Assembly: GCA_903865895.1 (NCBI GenBank)
Contig: CAIPLM010000014.1
Location: forward strand, 1-64,000
DNA length: 64,000 bases
From: an uncultured Rhodospirillales bacterium
GTDB lineage: Bacteria; Pseudomonadota; Alphaproteobacteria; Acetobacterales; Acetobacteraceae
Direction of reading: 5' to 3'
Position 1 is the first letter of the stretch. Every line of letters starts with the position of its first letter. Positions 44,119 through 53,336 of the stretch are shown piece after piece. A model generated the notes under the pieces. That model did not search any database and was not told the DNA's origin. It worked only from the letters and a program-made list of their open reading frames with translations. A program made the translations under genes and the position numbers.

Positions 44119-44601
44119 GTGCCCCAGCTCTCGCTCCATACTCCCGTCGGTGACCTCACCCTCTCCGAAGAGGATGGGGCGATCGTCGCTATCGACTGGG
44201 GCTGGGGACGCGACCAGACCGAGACGCCGCTGCTACTGCGCGCCCGGGCGCAGCTGGAGGAGTATTTCGACGGCACCCGCCTCGACTTCAACCTGCCACT
44301 GGCTCCCTTCGGCAGCGGCTACCAGAAGCGCGTCTGGGCCGCCCTCTGCCGCATTCCCCCCGGCGCCACCCGCAGCTATGGCGATATCGCGCGTGAGGCC
44401 GGTGGCAGCCCGCGCTCGGTCGGTGGCGCCAATGGCCGCAACCCCATCCCGATCGTCATCCCCTGCCACCGCGTGCTCGCTGGCAACGGAATCGGCGGCT
44501 ATTCCGGCGGTGACGGATTGCCGACCAAGCGCTTCCTGCTCGATCTCGAAGCCCGCACCGCCGTCGAATTGGCGCCGCAGGCCCAGGCTCGGCTGCTCTG
44601 A
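44119..44601 (+). CDS. ogt: methylated-DNA-[protein]-cysteine S-methyltransferase
   Basis: IPPGATRSYGDIAREAGGSPRSVGGANGRNPIPIVIPCHRVLAGNGIGGYSGG with catalytic PCHR. Confidence 0.95.
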   Translation: MPQLSLHTPVGDLTLSEEDGAIVAIDWGWGRDQTETPLLLRARAQLEEYFDGTRLDFNLPLAPFGSGYQKRVWAALCRIPPGATRSYGDIAREAGGSPRSVGGANGRNPIPIVIPCHRVLAGNGIGGYSGGDGLPTKRFLLDLEARTAVELAPQAQARLL

Positions 44602-44638
44602 CTAGCCTTCGCGTCCACCCCAACCCCATGGACCTCAA

Positions 44639-45610
44639 ATGACCAAAGCGATCCGCATTCACGCCAATGGCGGCCCCGAGGTGATGCGCTGGGAGGACGT
44701 GCCGACCCCCGAACCCGGCCCGGGCGAGGCCCTGATCCGCCATGGCGCCGTCGGCCTCAATTATATCGACGTCTATTTCCGCACCGGGCTCTACAAGTCC
44801 CCCCTGCCGACGACGATCGGCATGGAAGGCGCCGGCACCGTGCTCGCCATCGGCGACGGCGTCACCACCGTGAAGCCGGGTAACCGCGTCGCCTATGCCG
44901 GCGGGCCGCTTGGCGCTTATGCCACCGAGCGTGTGATCGCCGCCGATCGCCTGGTGATCGTGCCCGCGGCGATCGACTTCACGACCGCTGCCGCCATGAT
45001 GCTCCAGGGTATGACGGCCCAATACCTGCTCCGCCGCACCTACCGCGTCTCCGCTGGCGAAACCATTGTGGTGCACGCTGCCGCCGGCGGCGTCGGCCTC
45101 ATCCTGTGCCAATGGGCGAAGTATCTCGGCGTCACCGTGATCGGCGTCGTCTCCACCGAGGAAAAGGCCGCGCTCGCCCGCGCCCATGGCGCCGATCATG
45201 TGGTGATTGGCCATGCCGGCCTGCCCGCCGAGGTCAAGCGCGTTACCGGTGGCGCCATGGTGCCCGTCGTCTATGACAGCGTCGGCAAGGACACTTTCAT
45301 GACCAGCCTCGACTGTCTGGCCCCGCTGGGCATGATGGTCAGCTACGGCAACGCCTCTGGCGCCGTGCCGCCGGTCGATATCGGGATCCTCTCGGCTAAA
45401 GGCAGCCTGTTCCTCACTCGCCCGACGCTTGGCACCTACACCACCAAACGCGCCGACCTCGAACGCGTCACCGCCGACCTGTTCGATGTGGTGGCGAAAG
45501 GCGCTGTGAAAATCCGGGTCAACCAAACCTTCCCGCTCGCCGAAGCAGCGGCTGCCCATATCGCACTCGAAGCGCGTAAAACTACGGGCAGCACTGTTCT
45601 CGTGCCGTAA
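44639..45610 (+). CDS. NADPH:quinone reductase-like zinc-independent oxidoreductase
   Basis: MTKAIRIHANGGPEVMRWEDVPTPEPGPGEALIRHGAVGLNYIDVYFRTG; AAAGGVGLILCQWAK. Confidence 0.96.
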   Translation: MTKAIRIHANGGPEVMRWEDVPTPEPGPGEALIRHGAVGLNYIDVYFRTGLYKSPLPTTIGMEGAGTVLAIGDGVTTVKPGNRVAYAGGPLGAYATERVIAADRLVIVPAAIDFTTAAAMMLQGMTAQYLLRRTYRVSAGETIVVHAAAGGVGLILCQWAKYLGVTVIGVVSTEEKAALARAHGADHVVIGHAGLPAEVKRVTGGAMVPVVYDSVGKDTFMTSLDCLAPLGMMVSYGNASGAVPPVDIGILSAKGSLFLTRPTLGTYTTKRADLERVTADLFDVVAKGAVKIRVNQTFPLAEAAAAHIALEARKTTGSTVLVP

Positions 45611-45630
45611 CTTCGGCGCTTGCCGCGGCT

Positions 45631-45828
45631 GGTACGGTCGAAAGAATGGGGAGTGGGCGCTACCCCTGGTAGAGACCTGCTGAGTAGGTGACGGTTCAAG
45701 CCGCGCTTATCCGGCACACGAGCACCCGGGGGAGGGGCGGTGGTTTAACCGCCGCGCCCACGTTGACGACTCCCGACGACAGGGATGACGCCAAGTGGGG
45801 TTGTCGCCCGCTCAGCGTCTCCGATACC
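45631..45828 (+). ncRNA. candidate structured non-coding RNA (family unknown)
   Basis: Nested long-range pairings GGTACGG/CCG(a)TACC, AGTGGGCG/CGCCCGCT and ACCCC..TGG/CCA..GGGGT enclose about 120 nt with further hairpins, in a convergent intergenic region with no credible ORF. Confidence 0.45.
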
Positions 45829-45866
45829 CTGGGTTCCCTTTGCAAAATGGTCCGAACGGACGGGCA

Positions 45867-46580
45867 TCAGGCGGCGCGTTGGGTTCCCTCCGGGTCAAGT
45901 CGGTACCCGCCGCCCTCGGTGATCAGCAGGCGGACGCTAGAGGGGTCGGGTTCGATTTTCTGGCGCAGCCGGTAGATATGCGTTTCGAGCGTGTGGGTGG
46001 TGACGTTGGCGTTGTAGCCCCACACTTCGTTGAGCAGCACCTGGCGGGAGACGGCGGTGGCGCCGGCGCGATAGAGGAACTTCAGGATCGCCGCTTCTTT
46101 TTCGGTCAGGCGGATGCGACGGTTTTTGGTGGGGTCCTGCAGGAGTTTCGCCGAGGGGCGGAACACGTAGGGCCCGATGTTGAACACCGCGTCTTCGCTG
46201 TTCTCGAAGATGCGCAACTGGGCGCGCAACCGGGCGAGGAGTTCGGCGAGGCGGAAGGGCTTCGAGATATAGTCATTGGCGCCCGAATCGAGCCCGCGCA
46301 CCACGTCGGCTTCCTCGTCGGAGCCGGTGAGCATGATGATCGGCACCTTGATGCCGCGCTGGCGGAGGCGCGAGCAGAGGTCTCGTCCGTCGCCATCGGG
46401 GAGCGACACGTCGAGGATCAGCGCGTCGTAACGCGCCGCACCGCTCAGCATTGCCTCGGCGGATTGGACCGAATTGGCTCGCGAGGTGGTGAATTCCCCA
46501 TCAACTGAAAGCTGTTCCAGCAGCAGGGCGCTCAGCGCCTCGTCATCGTCCACAATCAGGATGGGCCGATCACCGGCCAT
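45867..46580 (-). CDS. OmpR/PhoB-family response regulator
   Basis: ILIVDDDEALSALL receiver, LDVSLPDGDG, C-terminal winged helix THTLETHIYRLRQKIEPDPS. Confidence 0.95.
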   Translation of the reverse strand: MAGDRPILIVDDDEALSALLLEQLSVDGEFTTSRANSVQSAEAMLSGAARYDALILDVSLPDGDGRDLCSRLRQRGIKVPIIMLTGSDEEADVVRGLDSGANDYISKPFRLAELLARLRAQLRIFENSEDAVFNIGPYVFRPSAKLLQDPTKNRRIRLTEKEAAILKFLYRAGATAVSRQVLLNEVWGYNANVTTHTLETHIYRLRQKIEPDPSSVRLLITEGGGYRLDPEGTQRAA

Positions 46581-46855
46581 GCTTTGGTTCCTTCCTACTC
46601 ATTCAGCCCGCCAGCGCGCCTCTTGGGAAAGCGCTCTCGGAGCTGTTCGACACGCCGTTGCGTTCAATCGATGAGCAACACGATATCCGCCCGCGCGAAG
46701 ACTTGCACGTACATGGTTCACATTCATGAAGATTTTTTTGATCACAGAATTGCGAAATGTACCCAGGGGTTCATCCGTCACTCACAGTGGACCGGCAGAG
46801 TTTGCATGGCGATGGAGCTTGTGCGGGCGATTTCCACCCCAAAGTTAACCCTGCT

Positions 46856-48025
46856 ATGAACGATAGACCATTGGAAGCCATGAACCACGTGCCGCTGCGC
46901 GACAAAGCCGTCTCTCCCGCCACTGCCTCGGATGAACAGGCGCTGCGCATCCGTGCTGTTCATCGTGCGGCCGCAGAACTGAAACGCGGCACACCAGTGC
47001 TGATTGGCGGCGCCTTTCCGCTAGTGGTGCTGACCGCGGAGACCGCCGGCGCCGCCGGGTTGCGCGATCTCGCCGCGCTGGCGGCGGGCCCCGCGCTGCT
47101 GTTGCTGGCCCCCTCGCGCGCCGCCGCGGTGCTGCAGCGCCCGGTGATGTCGGACGGGCCGGCGGTAGCGATCCGCCTGACCTCCCTATTGGCGGACGCC
47201 GCCGCGCTGCGCGGCCTCGCCGATCCCACTGCAAGCCAATTGCTACCCGAGGAGCCACAGCGCGCCGAGGCGCCGGCCCTGGCCGGAGCAGCACTGGCCC
47301 TGGCCAAGCTCGCGCGCCTGCTGCCCGCTGTCGTCGTGGTGCCGGCCCGGCAGGACGCTGATCACTCGGCAGCCGAGCGCGACCTGCTGCGCGTCGATGC
47401 CGCAGATATCCTGGCACATCCCCAGACAATGGCCGAGGGACTGCGCCGTGTGGCCGAGGCCGCGGTGCCGCTGGAGGGCGCCGCCGATGCCCGCGTGGTG
47501 GCCTTCCGCGCGCCCGATAGCGGCGTGGAGCACCTCGCCATCCTGGTCGGCCGGCCCGAAACGGCCGCCGCGCCGCTGGTGCGCATCCACTCCGAATGCT
47601 TCACCGGAGACCTGCTGGGCAGCCTGCGCTGCGATTGCGGGCCGCAGTTGAAAGGCGCCATCCGCCGCATGGGCGAGGAGGGCAGCGGCGTCCTGCTCTA
47701 TCTCGCCCAGGAAGGCCGCGGCATCGGCTTGGTCAACAAGCTGCGCGCCTACGCGATGCAGGACCGCGGGCTCGATACGCTGGACGCCAACCGCGCGCTG
47801 GGCTGGGGGGCGGACGAGCGCAATTTCCGCATCGCCGCCACCATGCTGGCCGAGCTCGGCGTTCCCAGCATCCGCCTCCTCACCAACAACCCCGAAAAGG
47901 TCGCCGCCCTGGTGGCCTGCGGGGTCGAGGTGGTGAACCGCGAGCGCCATGTCTTCGAGCCGAATGGCGTCAATGACGGCTATCTCGCCACCAAGGCCGC
48001 CCGTTTCGGCCATTTGTTTGAATGA
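46856..48025 (+). CDS. ribA: GTP cyclohydrolase II (with degenerate RibB-like N-terminal region)
   Basis: RIHSECFTGDLLGSLRCDCGPQL, LLYLAQEGRGIGLVNKLRAYAMQD, LLTNNPEKV. Confidence 0.95.
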   Translation: MNDRPLEAMNHVPLRDKAVSPATASDEQALRIRAVHRAAAELKRGTPVLIGGAFPLVVLTAETAGAAGLRDLAALAAGPALLLLAPSRAAAVLQRPVMSDGPAVAIRLTSLLADAAALRGLADPTASQLLPEEPQRAEAPALAGAALALAKLARLLPAVVVVPARQDADHSAAERDLLRVDAADILAHPQTMAEGLRRVAEAAVPLEGAADARVVAFRAPDSGVEHLAILVGRPETAAAPLVRIHSECFTGDLLGSLRCDCGPQLKGAIRRMGEEGSGVLLYLAQEGRGIGLVNKLRAYAMQDRGLDTLDANRALGWGADERNFRIAATMLAELGVPSIRLLTNNPEKVAALVACGVEVVNRERHVFEPNGVNDGYLATKAARFGHLFE

Positions 48026-48519
48026 CCGACGCGGCGATCGTCCACGCCGACGGGCGCTTCGTCTTCCAGGGCCGCGTCTATCGCTGCGCGCTCGGCCGTG
48101 GCGGGGTGAGGACCGATAAAGAAGAGGGCGATGGCGCCACGCCGCTGGCCACGCTGCCGCTGCGCCGTGTCTATTTCCGCGCCGACCGCGTGAAGATCCC
48201 CGCCTGCGCCGTGCCGCGCGAGGCGATGGCCCCGGAGGACGGCTGGTGCGACGACCCCACGCACCGCAACTACAACCAACTTGTCCGTCTGCCTTTTTCC
48301 GCGAGCCATGAGGAAATGTGGCGCCGGGATGCCCTCTACGACATCGTGGCCGTGCTCGGCTGGAACGATGCCCCAGTGGAGCGCCGCCGCGGCTCGGCGA
48401 TCTTCCTGCACGTTGCCCGGCCGGATTACGGCCCGACCGAGGGTTGCGTCGCCCTCGCCCTGCCGGACCTTCAGGCGGTGCTGGCCGCCGGGGTCCGCTC
48501 ACTCCGTATCGTCGCCTAA
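48022..48519 (+). CDS. L,D-transpeptidase (YkuD) family protein
   Basis: RCALGRGGVRTDKEEGDGATPLA, GSAIFLHVARPDYGPTEGCVALAL (HX..SXGC-type); ATGA overlap with ribA. Confidence 0.9.
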   Translation: MTDAAIVHADGRFVFQGRVYRCALGRGGVRTDKEEGDGATPLATLPLRRVYFRADRVKIPACAVPREAMAPEDGWCDDPTHRNYNQLVRLPFSASHEEMWRRDALYDIVAVLGWNDAPVERRRGSAIFLHVARPDYGPTEGCVALALPDLQAVLAAGVRSLRIVA

Positions 48520-48524
48520 CCCCG

Positions 48525-49730
48525 TTAGCCCAGCACACCCAGGCCGCGTAGCCGCTCGATGTCGGCGTCCGAATAGCCGGCCTCGCGCAGCACCTCGCTG
48601 CTGTGCTGGCCGAGTGCGGGCGAGCGGCGGGGCGGCGCCTTTTCCTCGCCATCAAGCGCGAAGGGGCTGCTGATGGTGAGCTGCGCCTCGCCGGCGAAGG
48701 GCACCAGGGCGCCGGCGGCCTGCATTTGCGGATCGTCCGGGATGTCTTCCAGCGTGCCGATCGGGCCGAAGGTGATGCCGGCGGCGTCCAGCAATCCGCG
48801 CCATGCCGGGAAGGGGCGGCTGGCGAAGGCGGTGTCGAAGATCGCGATCAGGGCCGGCGCATTGGCCCGCCGTGTGGCCTTGTCCGCGAAGCGCGGGTCA
48901 TCCAGCAATCCGGTGAGGCCGAGAACGCCGAGCAAACCGGGAAACTGGCGCTCCTCATTCAGCATGGCCATGGAGAGCCAGCGGCCATCGGCGCAGCGAT
49001 ACATGCAGGTGCAGGCGTTCGCCCCGTCCTCCCGCCGCGGCCGCGGCGGTGCCGACAGCCCGTGCAGCGCCGCCTGACCCCAAAACCCGTTGGCCCATAG
49101 CCCATTGGCGAGCAGCGAGGAGCTGGCGAGCCCGCCCACCCCGGTGCGCTCGCGCCGGTAGAGCGCGGTGACGATGGCGGCGAGGAAGGCCATGGCGCTG
49201 GGATGGTCGCCCATGCCGGGCACCGAGCGCGCCGGCGGGGAGGCTGCGTCGGCGCGCACCAGGTCCATCAGCCCGGAGCGGGCCCAGTAGGCGGTGGAAT
49301 CGAAGCCGCTTTTCTCCGCTTCCGGCCCGGTTTCGCCATAGGCGGTGAAGGAGCCGTAGACGAGACGGGAGTTGAGGCCACGAAGGTCCTCCCAGGCGAT
49401 GCCGAGGCGGCGGCGGGCGGGGAGCGGCAGGTTGGTGATGAACACGTCCGCACCCTGCACCAGGCGGTCCAGCACCGCCTTGCCCTCGGGCGATTTGAGA
49501 TCGAGGCACAGGCTGCGCTTGCTGCGCGAGACCATCTCCCAGGGAAAGTTGACGTCGGTTGCCGGCATGCCCGGCAGGGTGGAGAGCATGGAGCGATACA
49601 TGTCGCCCTCGCCGGGCGGCTCGATCTTGATCACGTCGGCGCCGAAATCGGCCATCGCGGTCGCCGCCGCCGGGGCGGCGATGAAGCTCGCGCAGTCGAT
49701 CACCTTGAGCCCCGCGAATACGCCGGTCAT
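48525..49730 (-). CDS. CaiB/BaiF family CoA transferase
   Basis: LKVIDCASFIAAPAAATAMADFGADVIKIEPPGEGD, SRSKRSLCLDLKSPEGKAVL. Confidence 0.95.
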   Translation of the reverse strand: MTGVFAGLKVIDCASFIAAPAAATAMADFGADVIKIEPPGEGDMYRSMLSTLPGMPATDVNFPWEMVSRSKRSLCLDLKSPEGKAVLDRLVQGADVFITNLPLPARRRLGIAWEDLRGLNSRLVYGSFTAYGETGPEAEKSGFDSTAYWARSGLMDLVRADAASPPARSVPGMGDHPSAMAFLAAIVTALYRRERTGVGGLASSSLLANGLWANGFWGQAALHGLSAPPRPRREDGANACTCMYRCADGRWLSMAMLNEERQFPGLLGVLGLTGLLDDPRFADKATRRANAPALIAIFDTAFASRPFPAWRGLLDAAGITFGPIGTLEDIPDDPQMQAAGALVPFAGEAQLTISSPFALDGEEKAPPRRSPALGQHSSEVLREAGYSDADIERLRGLGVLG

Positions 49731-49843
49731 CGCACCCTCCCCTGATGTTGTGGGCAAGGCTCGCAGCATCGGGCGCGCAGGTAAAGGTGACCGGCGGCAT
49801 GAAATCGGCCATCCTGCCGGCAAGCAACGCCAGGGAGGCAAGC

Positions 49844-50623
49844 ATGGCCGAGTACGAGTTCTGCACCGTCGCCGATGAAGGGCGCATCCGCATCGTCACC
49901 CTCAACCGCCCGGAGGTGCTGAACGCGCTGCACAGCGAGGCGCATATCGAGCTGGAGAAGGTGTGGGACGAATTTGCCACCCGCGACGATCTCTGGGTCG
50001 GCATCGTCACCGGCGCCGGGCCGCGTGCCTTTTCCGCTGGGAATGACCTGAAGGTGCAGGCCTCCGGCAAGCGCGGGCCGGGGGCGAAGTCGGGTTTCGC
50101 CGGGCTGACGTTGCGGTTTGACCTCGACAAGCCGCTGATCGCCGCGGTGAACGGGCTGGCCATGGGTGGCGGCTTCGAGATCGCGCTGGCGTGCGACATC
50201 ATCGTCGCCGCCGAGACCGCCCTGTTCGCCCTACCGGAGCCGCGCGTCGGCTTGATCGCCGGGGCGGGTGGGGTGCACCGCCTGCCGCGCATGATCGGCC
50301 AGAAGCAGGCGCTCGGCATGATCCTCACCGGGCGGCGGGTGCCGGCGGCGGAGGGGCAGCGGCTCGGCTTCGTCAATGACGTGGTGCCGGAGGGCCAGGC
50401 GCTTGAAGCGGCCAAGCGCTGGGCCAACACCATCCTGGAATGCTCGCCGATGGCGGTGCGTGCTTCAAAGGCGGCGGTCTATGGCGGTCTTGCGCAACCC
50501 ACGCTGGAGCAGGCCATCCGCACCGTTTACCCGGCCCAGCGCGCCAATATGGACAGTGCCGACTATATCGAGGGGCCGCGCGCCTTCGCCGAGAAGCGCA
50601 AGCCGAACTGGCAGAACCGCTAA
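49844..50623 (+). CDS. enoyl-CoA hydratase/isomerase family protein
   Basis: IVTLNRPEVLNAL, AFSAGNDLK, LAMGGGFEIALACDIIVA. Confidence 0.95.
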   Translation: MAEYEFCTVADEGRIRIVTLNRPEVLNALHSEAHIELEKVWDEFATRDDLWVGIVTGAGPRAFSAGNDLKVQASGKRGPGAKSGFAGLTLRFDLDKPLIAAVNGLAMGGGFEIALACDIIVAAETALFALPEPRVGLIAGAGGVHRLPRMIGQKQALGMILTGRRVPAAEGQRLGFVNDVVPEGQALEAAKRWANTILECSPMAVRASKAAVYGGLAQPTLEQAIRTVYPAQRANMDSADYIEGPRAFAEKRKPNWQNR

Positions 50624-51009
50624 GTCACGGGGGGAGCGCCGCCGTGCCTGGCCCGCTTCGGGCTGGCCGGCCGGCGCGCCGCCACCCGGCTGGCCGCGCC
50701 GAGTGCCGAGCGGGCCCAGGTCAGCAATTCCTCCGGCTCGTCGAGCAGGCGCTCCGGCACCGCCCAGAAGGCGAGATCGATGCTGCGGCCGTGTTTCTCG
50801 TAGGATAGCGGCGGCGTGGCGGCGGCTTCGGCGAGCTCGTCGCGGTTTTGCGCGTCGATGCGGAGATAGAGCGTGTCATCCGCCACCACCGCGAACATCA
50901 GACCCTGGCAGAACACCCCGGTCTTGCCGAACATGCGGCGGAAGCTGAGGCGGCCGAGCGGGGCGAGTTGTTCGCGGAGGAATTCGGTAAAACCTTCGCT
51001 CGCGGTCAT
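50620..51009 (-). CDS. TfoX/Sxy family N-terminal domain protein
   Basis: FRRMFGKTGVFCQGLMFAVVADDTLYLRIDAQN. Confidence 0.9.
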   Translation of the reverse strand: MTASEGFTEFLREQLAPLGRLSFRRMFGKTGVFCQGLMFAVVADDTLYLRIDAQNRDELAEAAATPPLSYEKHGRSIDLAFWAVPERLLDEPEELLTWARSALGAASRVAARRPASPKRARHGGAPPVT

Positions 51010-51025
51010 CCGGCCCTCCGGCTTT

Positions 51026-51766
51026 TCAGAAGGTGAATTGCAGGCCGAGATAGTACGAGGTGAGGTTGCTGGCTGAGCGGTTGGTCAATCCGGTGCCGAT
51101 CGAGCCGAGCAGGTGGATGGTCTCGGAGATGTCATAGGCTGCGCCGATATTTCCGCCGGTCGATGAACGTTGCCCGGCGGCGCTGGCGCCCTGGTAGAAC
51201 AGCTCCACTCCAAGGCTGAGATCCTCGGTGACTTTCCGCTGCGCGCCGATGCCGGTGAACACGTAGTCCTTGTTGCCGATGCCGGGATTGATCCAATAGC
51301 CGCCGCCGCCAAACAGCGTCCAATCGCCGACGGTCTTCTGCAGCCAGAGCGGCAGGAATACCTGGGTGTGGCCGGTGGAGAAGCCCATGGCCTGGTTGCC
51401 CACGGGTGCCTCGACCAGCGGATAGGCTGCGATATCCGGCAGGCCGGATTCGCCGCCCGTGAAGAGCCGGACCTTCACCCCGAACTCGGCATCCCCGAGC
51501 CCCATGCCGGCGCGGCCATGGCGGGGCTGCACGTAGCCGAGCGGCAGCACGACATGCACCTGCACGCCCTTCGACACTCCATAATTCGCCTCCGTCGCAG
51601 GGGCCACGCCCGCCCAGCCCGACGACGTGCGGGTGGCCGAGGTGGAGAGATCGACCTCCCATCCCCCCGGCTCCAGCATTCCCGCATCATCGGTGCGGAA
51701 GGGCGCGCCGGCATGTGCGAGGCCGGGAAGCGCGAGGAGCAACAGCGCAGCGGCTAAGCGCATCAT
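51026..51766 (-). CDS. outer-membrane protein of the MetA-pathway-of-phenol-degradation type
   Basis: Signal peptide; PFRTDDAGMLEPGGWEVDLS, GNQAMGFSTGHTQVFLPLWLQKTVGDWTLFGGGGYW; terminal F. Confidence 0.75.
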   Translation of the reverse strand: MMRLAAALLLLALPGLAHAGAPFRTDDAGMLEPGGWEVDLSTSATRTSSGWAGVAPATEANYGVSKGVQVHVVLPLGYVQPRHGRAGMGLGDAEFGVKVRLFTGGESGLPDIAAYPLVEAPVGNQAMGFSTGHTQVFLPLWLQKTVGDWTLFGGGGYWINPGIGNKDYVFTGIGAQRKVTEDLSLGVELFYQGASAAGQRSSTGGNIGAAYDISETIHLLGSIGTGLTNRSASNLTSYYLGLQFTF

Positions 51767-52164
51767 TCCGCACCCCGCAGCACCGGCAGACCCTCGGCAT
51801 CGACGCCGAGGCGCAACTTCAGGCCGATCCGTAGCGTTGCCGGGTCCACCCCGTCGAGCGGCGCGAGCACCCGCACCCCCTCGGGCAGATCGGCGGTCAC
51901 CAGCGCGTAGGGCAGCTTGGCGCGGAAGAAGGGGTGGAAGGGATGGTGCGTTACCGTCCAGCTATGCACCGTCGCCGCACCCGAAGCGGCCACCCAGGTA
52001 TGGGTGAAGCTGAAGCAGCCGTCGCACATCGGGCGGGGGTAGTGACGGAACTTGCCGCATTCGGCGCAGCGCTGGAGCAGGATTTCGCCGCGCGCCAGCC
52101 CGTCCCAATAGGGTTGCGTATCGGGCGAAGGTTCCGCCCGTGGCCGTTCAATGGCTGCCGACAT
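51763..52164 (-). CDS. Zn-ribbon/OB-fold (DUF35) protein
   Basis: ILLQRCAECGKFRHYPRPMCDGCFS rubredoxin-like Zn ribbon followed by OB-fold-like region. Confidence 0.92.
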   Translation of the reverse strand: MSAAIERPRAEPSPDTQPYWDGLARGEILLQRCAECGKFRHYPRPMCDGCFSFTHTWVAASGAATVHSWTVTHHPFHPFFRAKLPYALVTADLPEGVRVLAPLDGVDPATLRIGLKLRLGVDAEGLPVLRGAE

Positions 52165-52165
52165 T

Positions 52166-53320
52166 TCATCCCCTCCGCATAATGGCGATCGAGCCGTCGC
52201 CCATGTCGCCATAGCCCGTCACCAGGCCGATCTCGGCGCCGGCCACCTGCGCCGCCCCGCCATCCCCGCGCAATTGGCGGACGAGTTCGACGATGTGGTT
52301 CATCCCTGCCATATGCGCCTGCGACAGCAGCCCGCCATGGGTATTCACCGGCAGTCGCCCGCCGAGGCCGAGCGCGCCGCCCTCCACGAAGGCGCCGCCC
52401 TCGCCCTTGGCGCAGAAGCCGAGGTCTTCAAGCTGACACAGCACGATATAGGTGAAGCAATCGTAGATCTCGGCGACGTCGATATCGGCGTGGGTGACGC
52501 CAGCCATGGCGAAGGCCCGAGGGGCCGCCTTGGCGATGCCGAGCCGGGTCAGTTCCGGGCGCTGGGTGATCACCGAGGGCGAGTCCGGGTGGCCCTCGGC
52601 CATGCCGGAGATCAGCACGCGCGGGCGGCGCATGTCGCGCGCCGCATCCGCCGCGCTGATCACCACTGCTGCCCCGCCGTCGCTTTCCAGCGAGCAATCG
52701 AGCAGGCGCAGCGGGTCGGAGATCATCCGGCTGTCCTGGTGGTCGTCGATGGTGATCGGCTTGGTCATCGCCGCATTGCCGTTGAGGATGGCGTGATTGC
52801 GGGTGCTGACCGCGATTTCCGCGAGTTGGCGGCTGGTGGTGCCGTAGAGCTCCATGTGGCGGCGGGCCATCGGCGCGTAGAGCTGCGCCGGCGCGATGCC
52901 GCCTAGTGGCATCTCGAACTCACCGACCACGCGGAACTGCGGCATCTGGTGCACGCGGGTGCTGATGCGGGCGCCGGAATAGCCGGTGCGACCGATCGGC
53001 AGCAGCACGTGGCGGCAGATACCCGCGGCGATGGCGGCCGCCGCACACTGGATCGCCGCCACCGGGCTCGCGCCGCCCATCGGCGTGGTGGCGGAAAAGC
53101 GCAAATCGGGGATGCCGAAATTGGTGATGAAATCCTCCGCCACCACCGCGCCCGAGGCGATCGGGATCACCCCGTCAATATCGCGCGGATAGAGCCCGGC
53201 ATCGGCGATGGCGGCCAACGAGGCTTGCAGGGTGAGGGAGAGCGAACTGCCCTGCGCCTCGCCGCGCCGATAGCTGGTCTCGCCGATCCCGCTAATCGCG
53301 GCGACGTCGCGCAGGCCCAT
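52166..53320 (-). CDS. thiolase-family (SCP2-type) acetyl-CoA acyltransferase-like protein
   Basis: AAISGIGETSYRRGE, IDVAEIYDCFTY, LPVNTHGGLLSQAHMAGMNHIVE; adjacent to DUF35 partner. Confidence 0.93.
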   Translation of the reverse strand: MGLRDVAAISGIGETSYRRGEAQGSSLSLTLQASLAAIADAGLYPRDIDGVIPIASGAVVAEDFITNFGIPDLRFSATTPMGGASPVAAIQCAAAAIAAGICRHVLLPIGRTGYSGARISTRVHQMPQFRVVGEFEMPLGGIAPAQLYAPMARRHMELYGTTSRQLAEIAVSTRNHAILNGNAAMTKPITIDDHQDSRMISDPLRLLDCSLESDGGAAVVISAADAARDMRRPRVLISGMAEGHPDSPSVITQRPELTRLGIAKAAPRAFAMAGVTHADIDVAEIYDCFTYIVLCQLEDLGFCAKGEGGAFVEGGALGLGGRLPVNTHGGLLSQAHMAGMNHIVELVRQLRGDGGAAQVAGAEIGLVTGYGDMGDGSIAIMRRG

Positions 53321-53336
53321 GGTCAATCTCTCCGGT

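Noticed and set aside
45611-45866. Direct assignment of the intergenic RNA as SRP RNA, RNase P or tmRNA
   Set aside because: None of the conserved motifs I know (GGAAGGAAGCAGCC, GAGGAAAGTCCGG, tag-peptide codons or a TTCGA T-arm) is present; kept only as an unknown candidate.
46581-46855. FMN riboswitch upstream of ribA
   Set aside because: No recognisable RFN-element core; the region is AT-richer but not matching.
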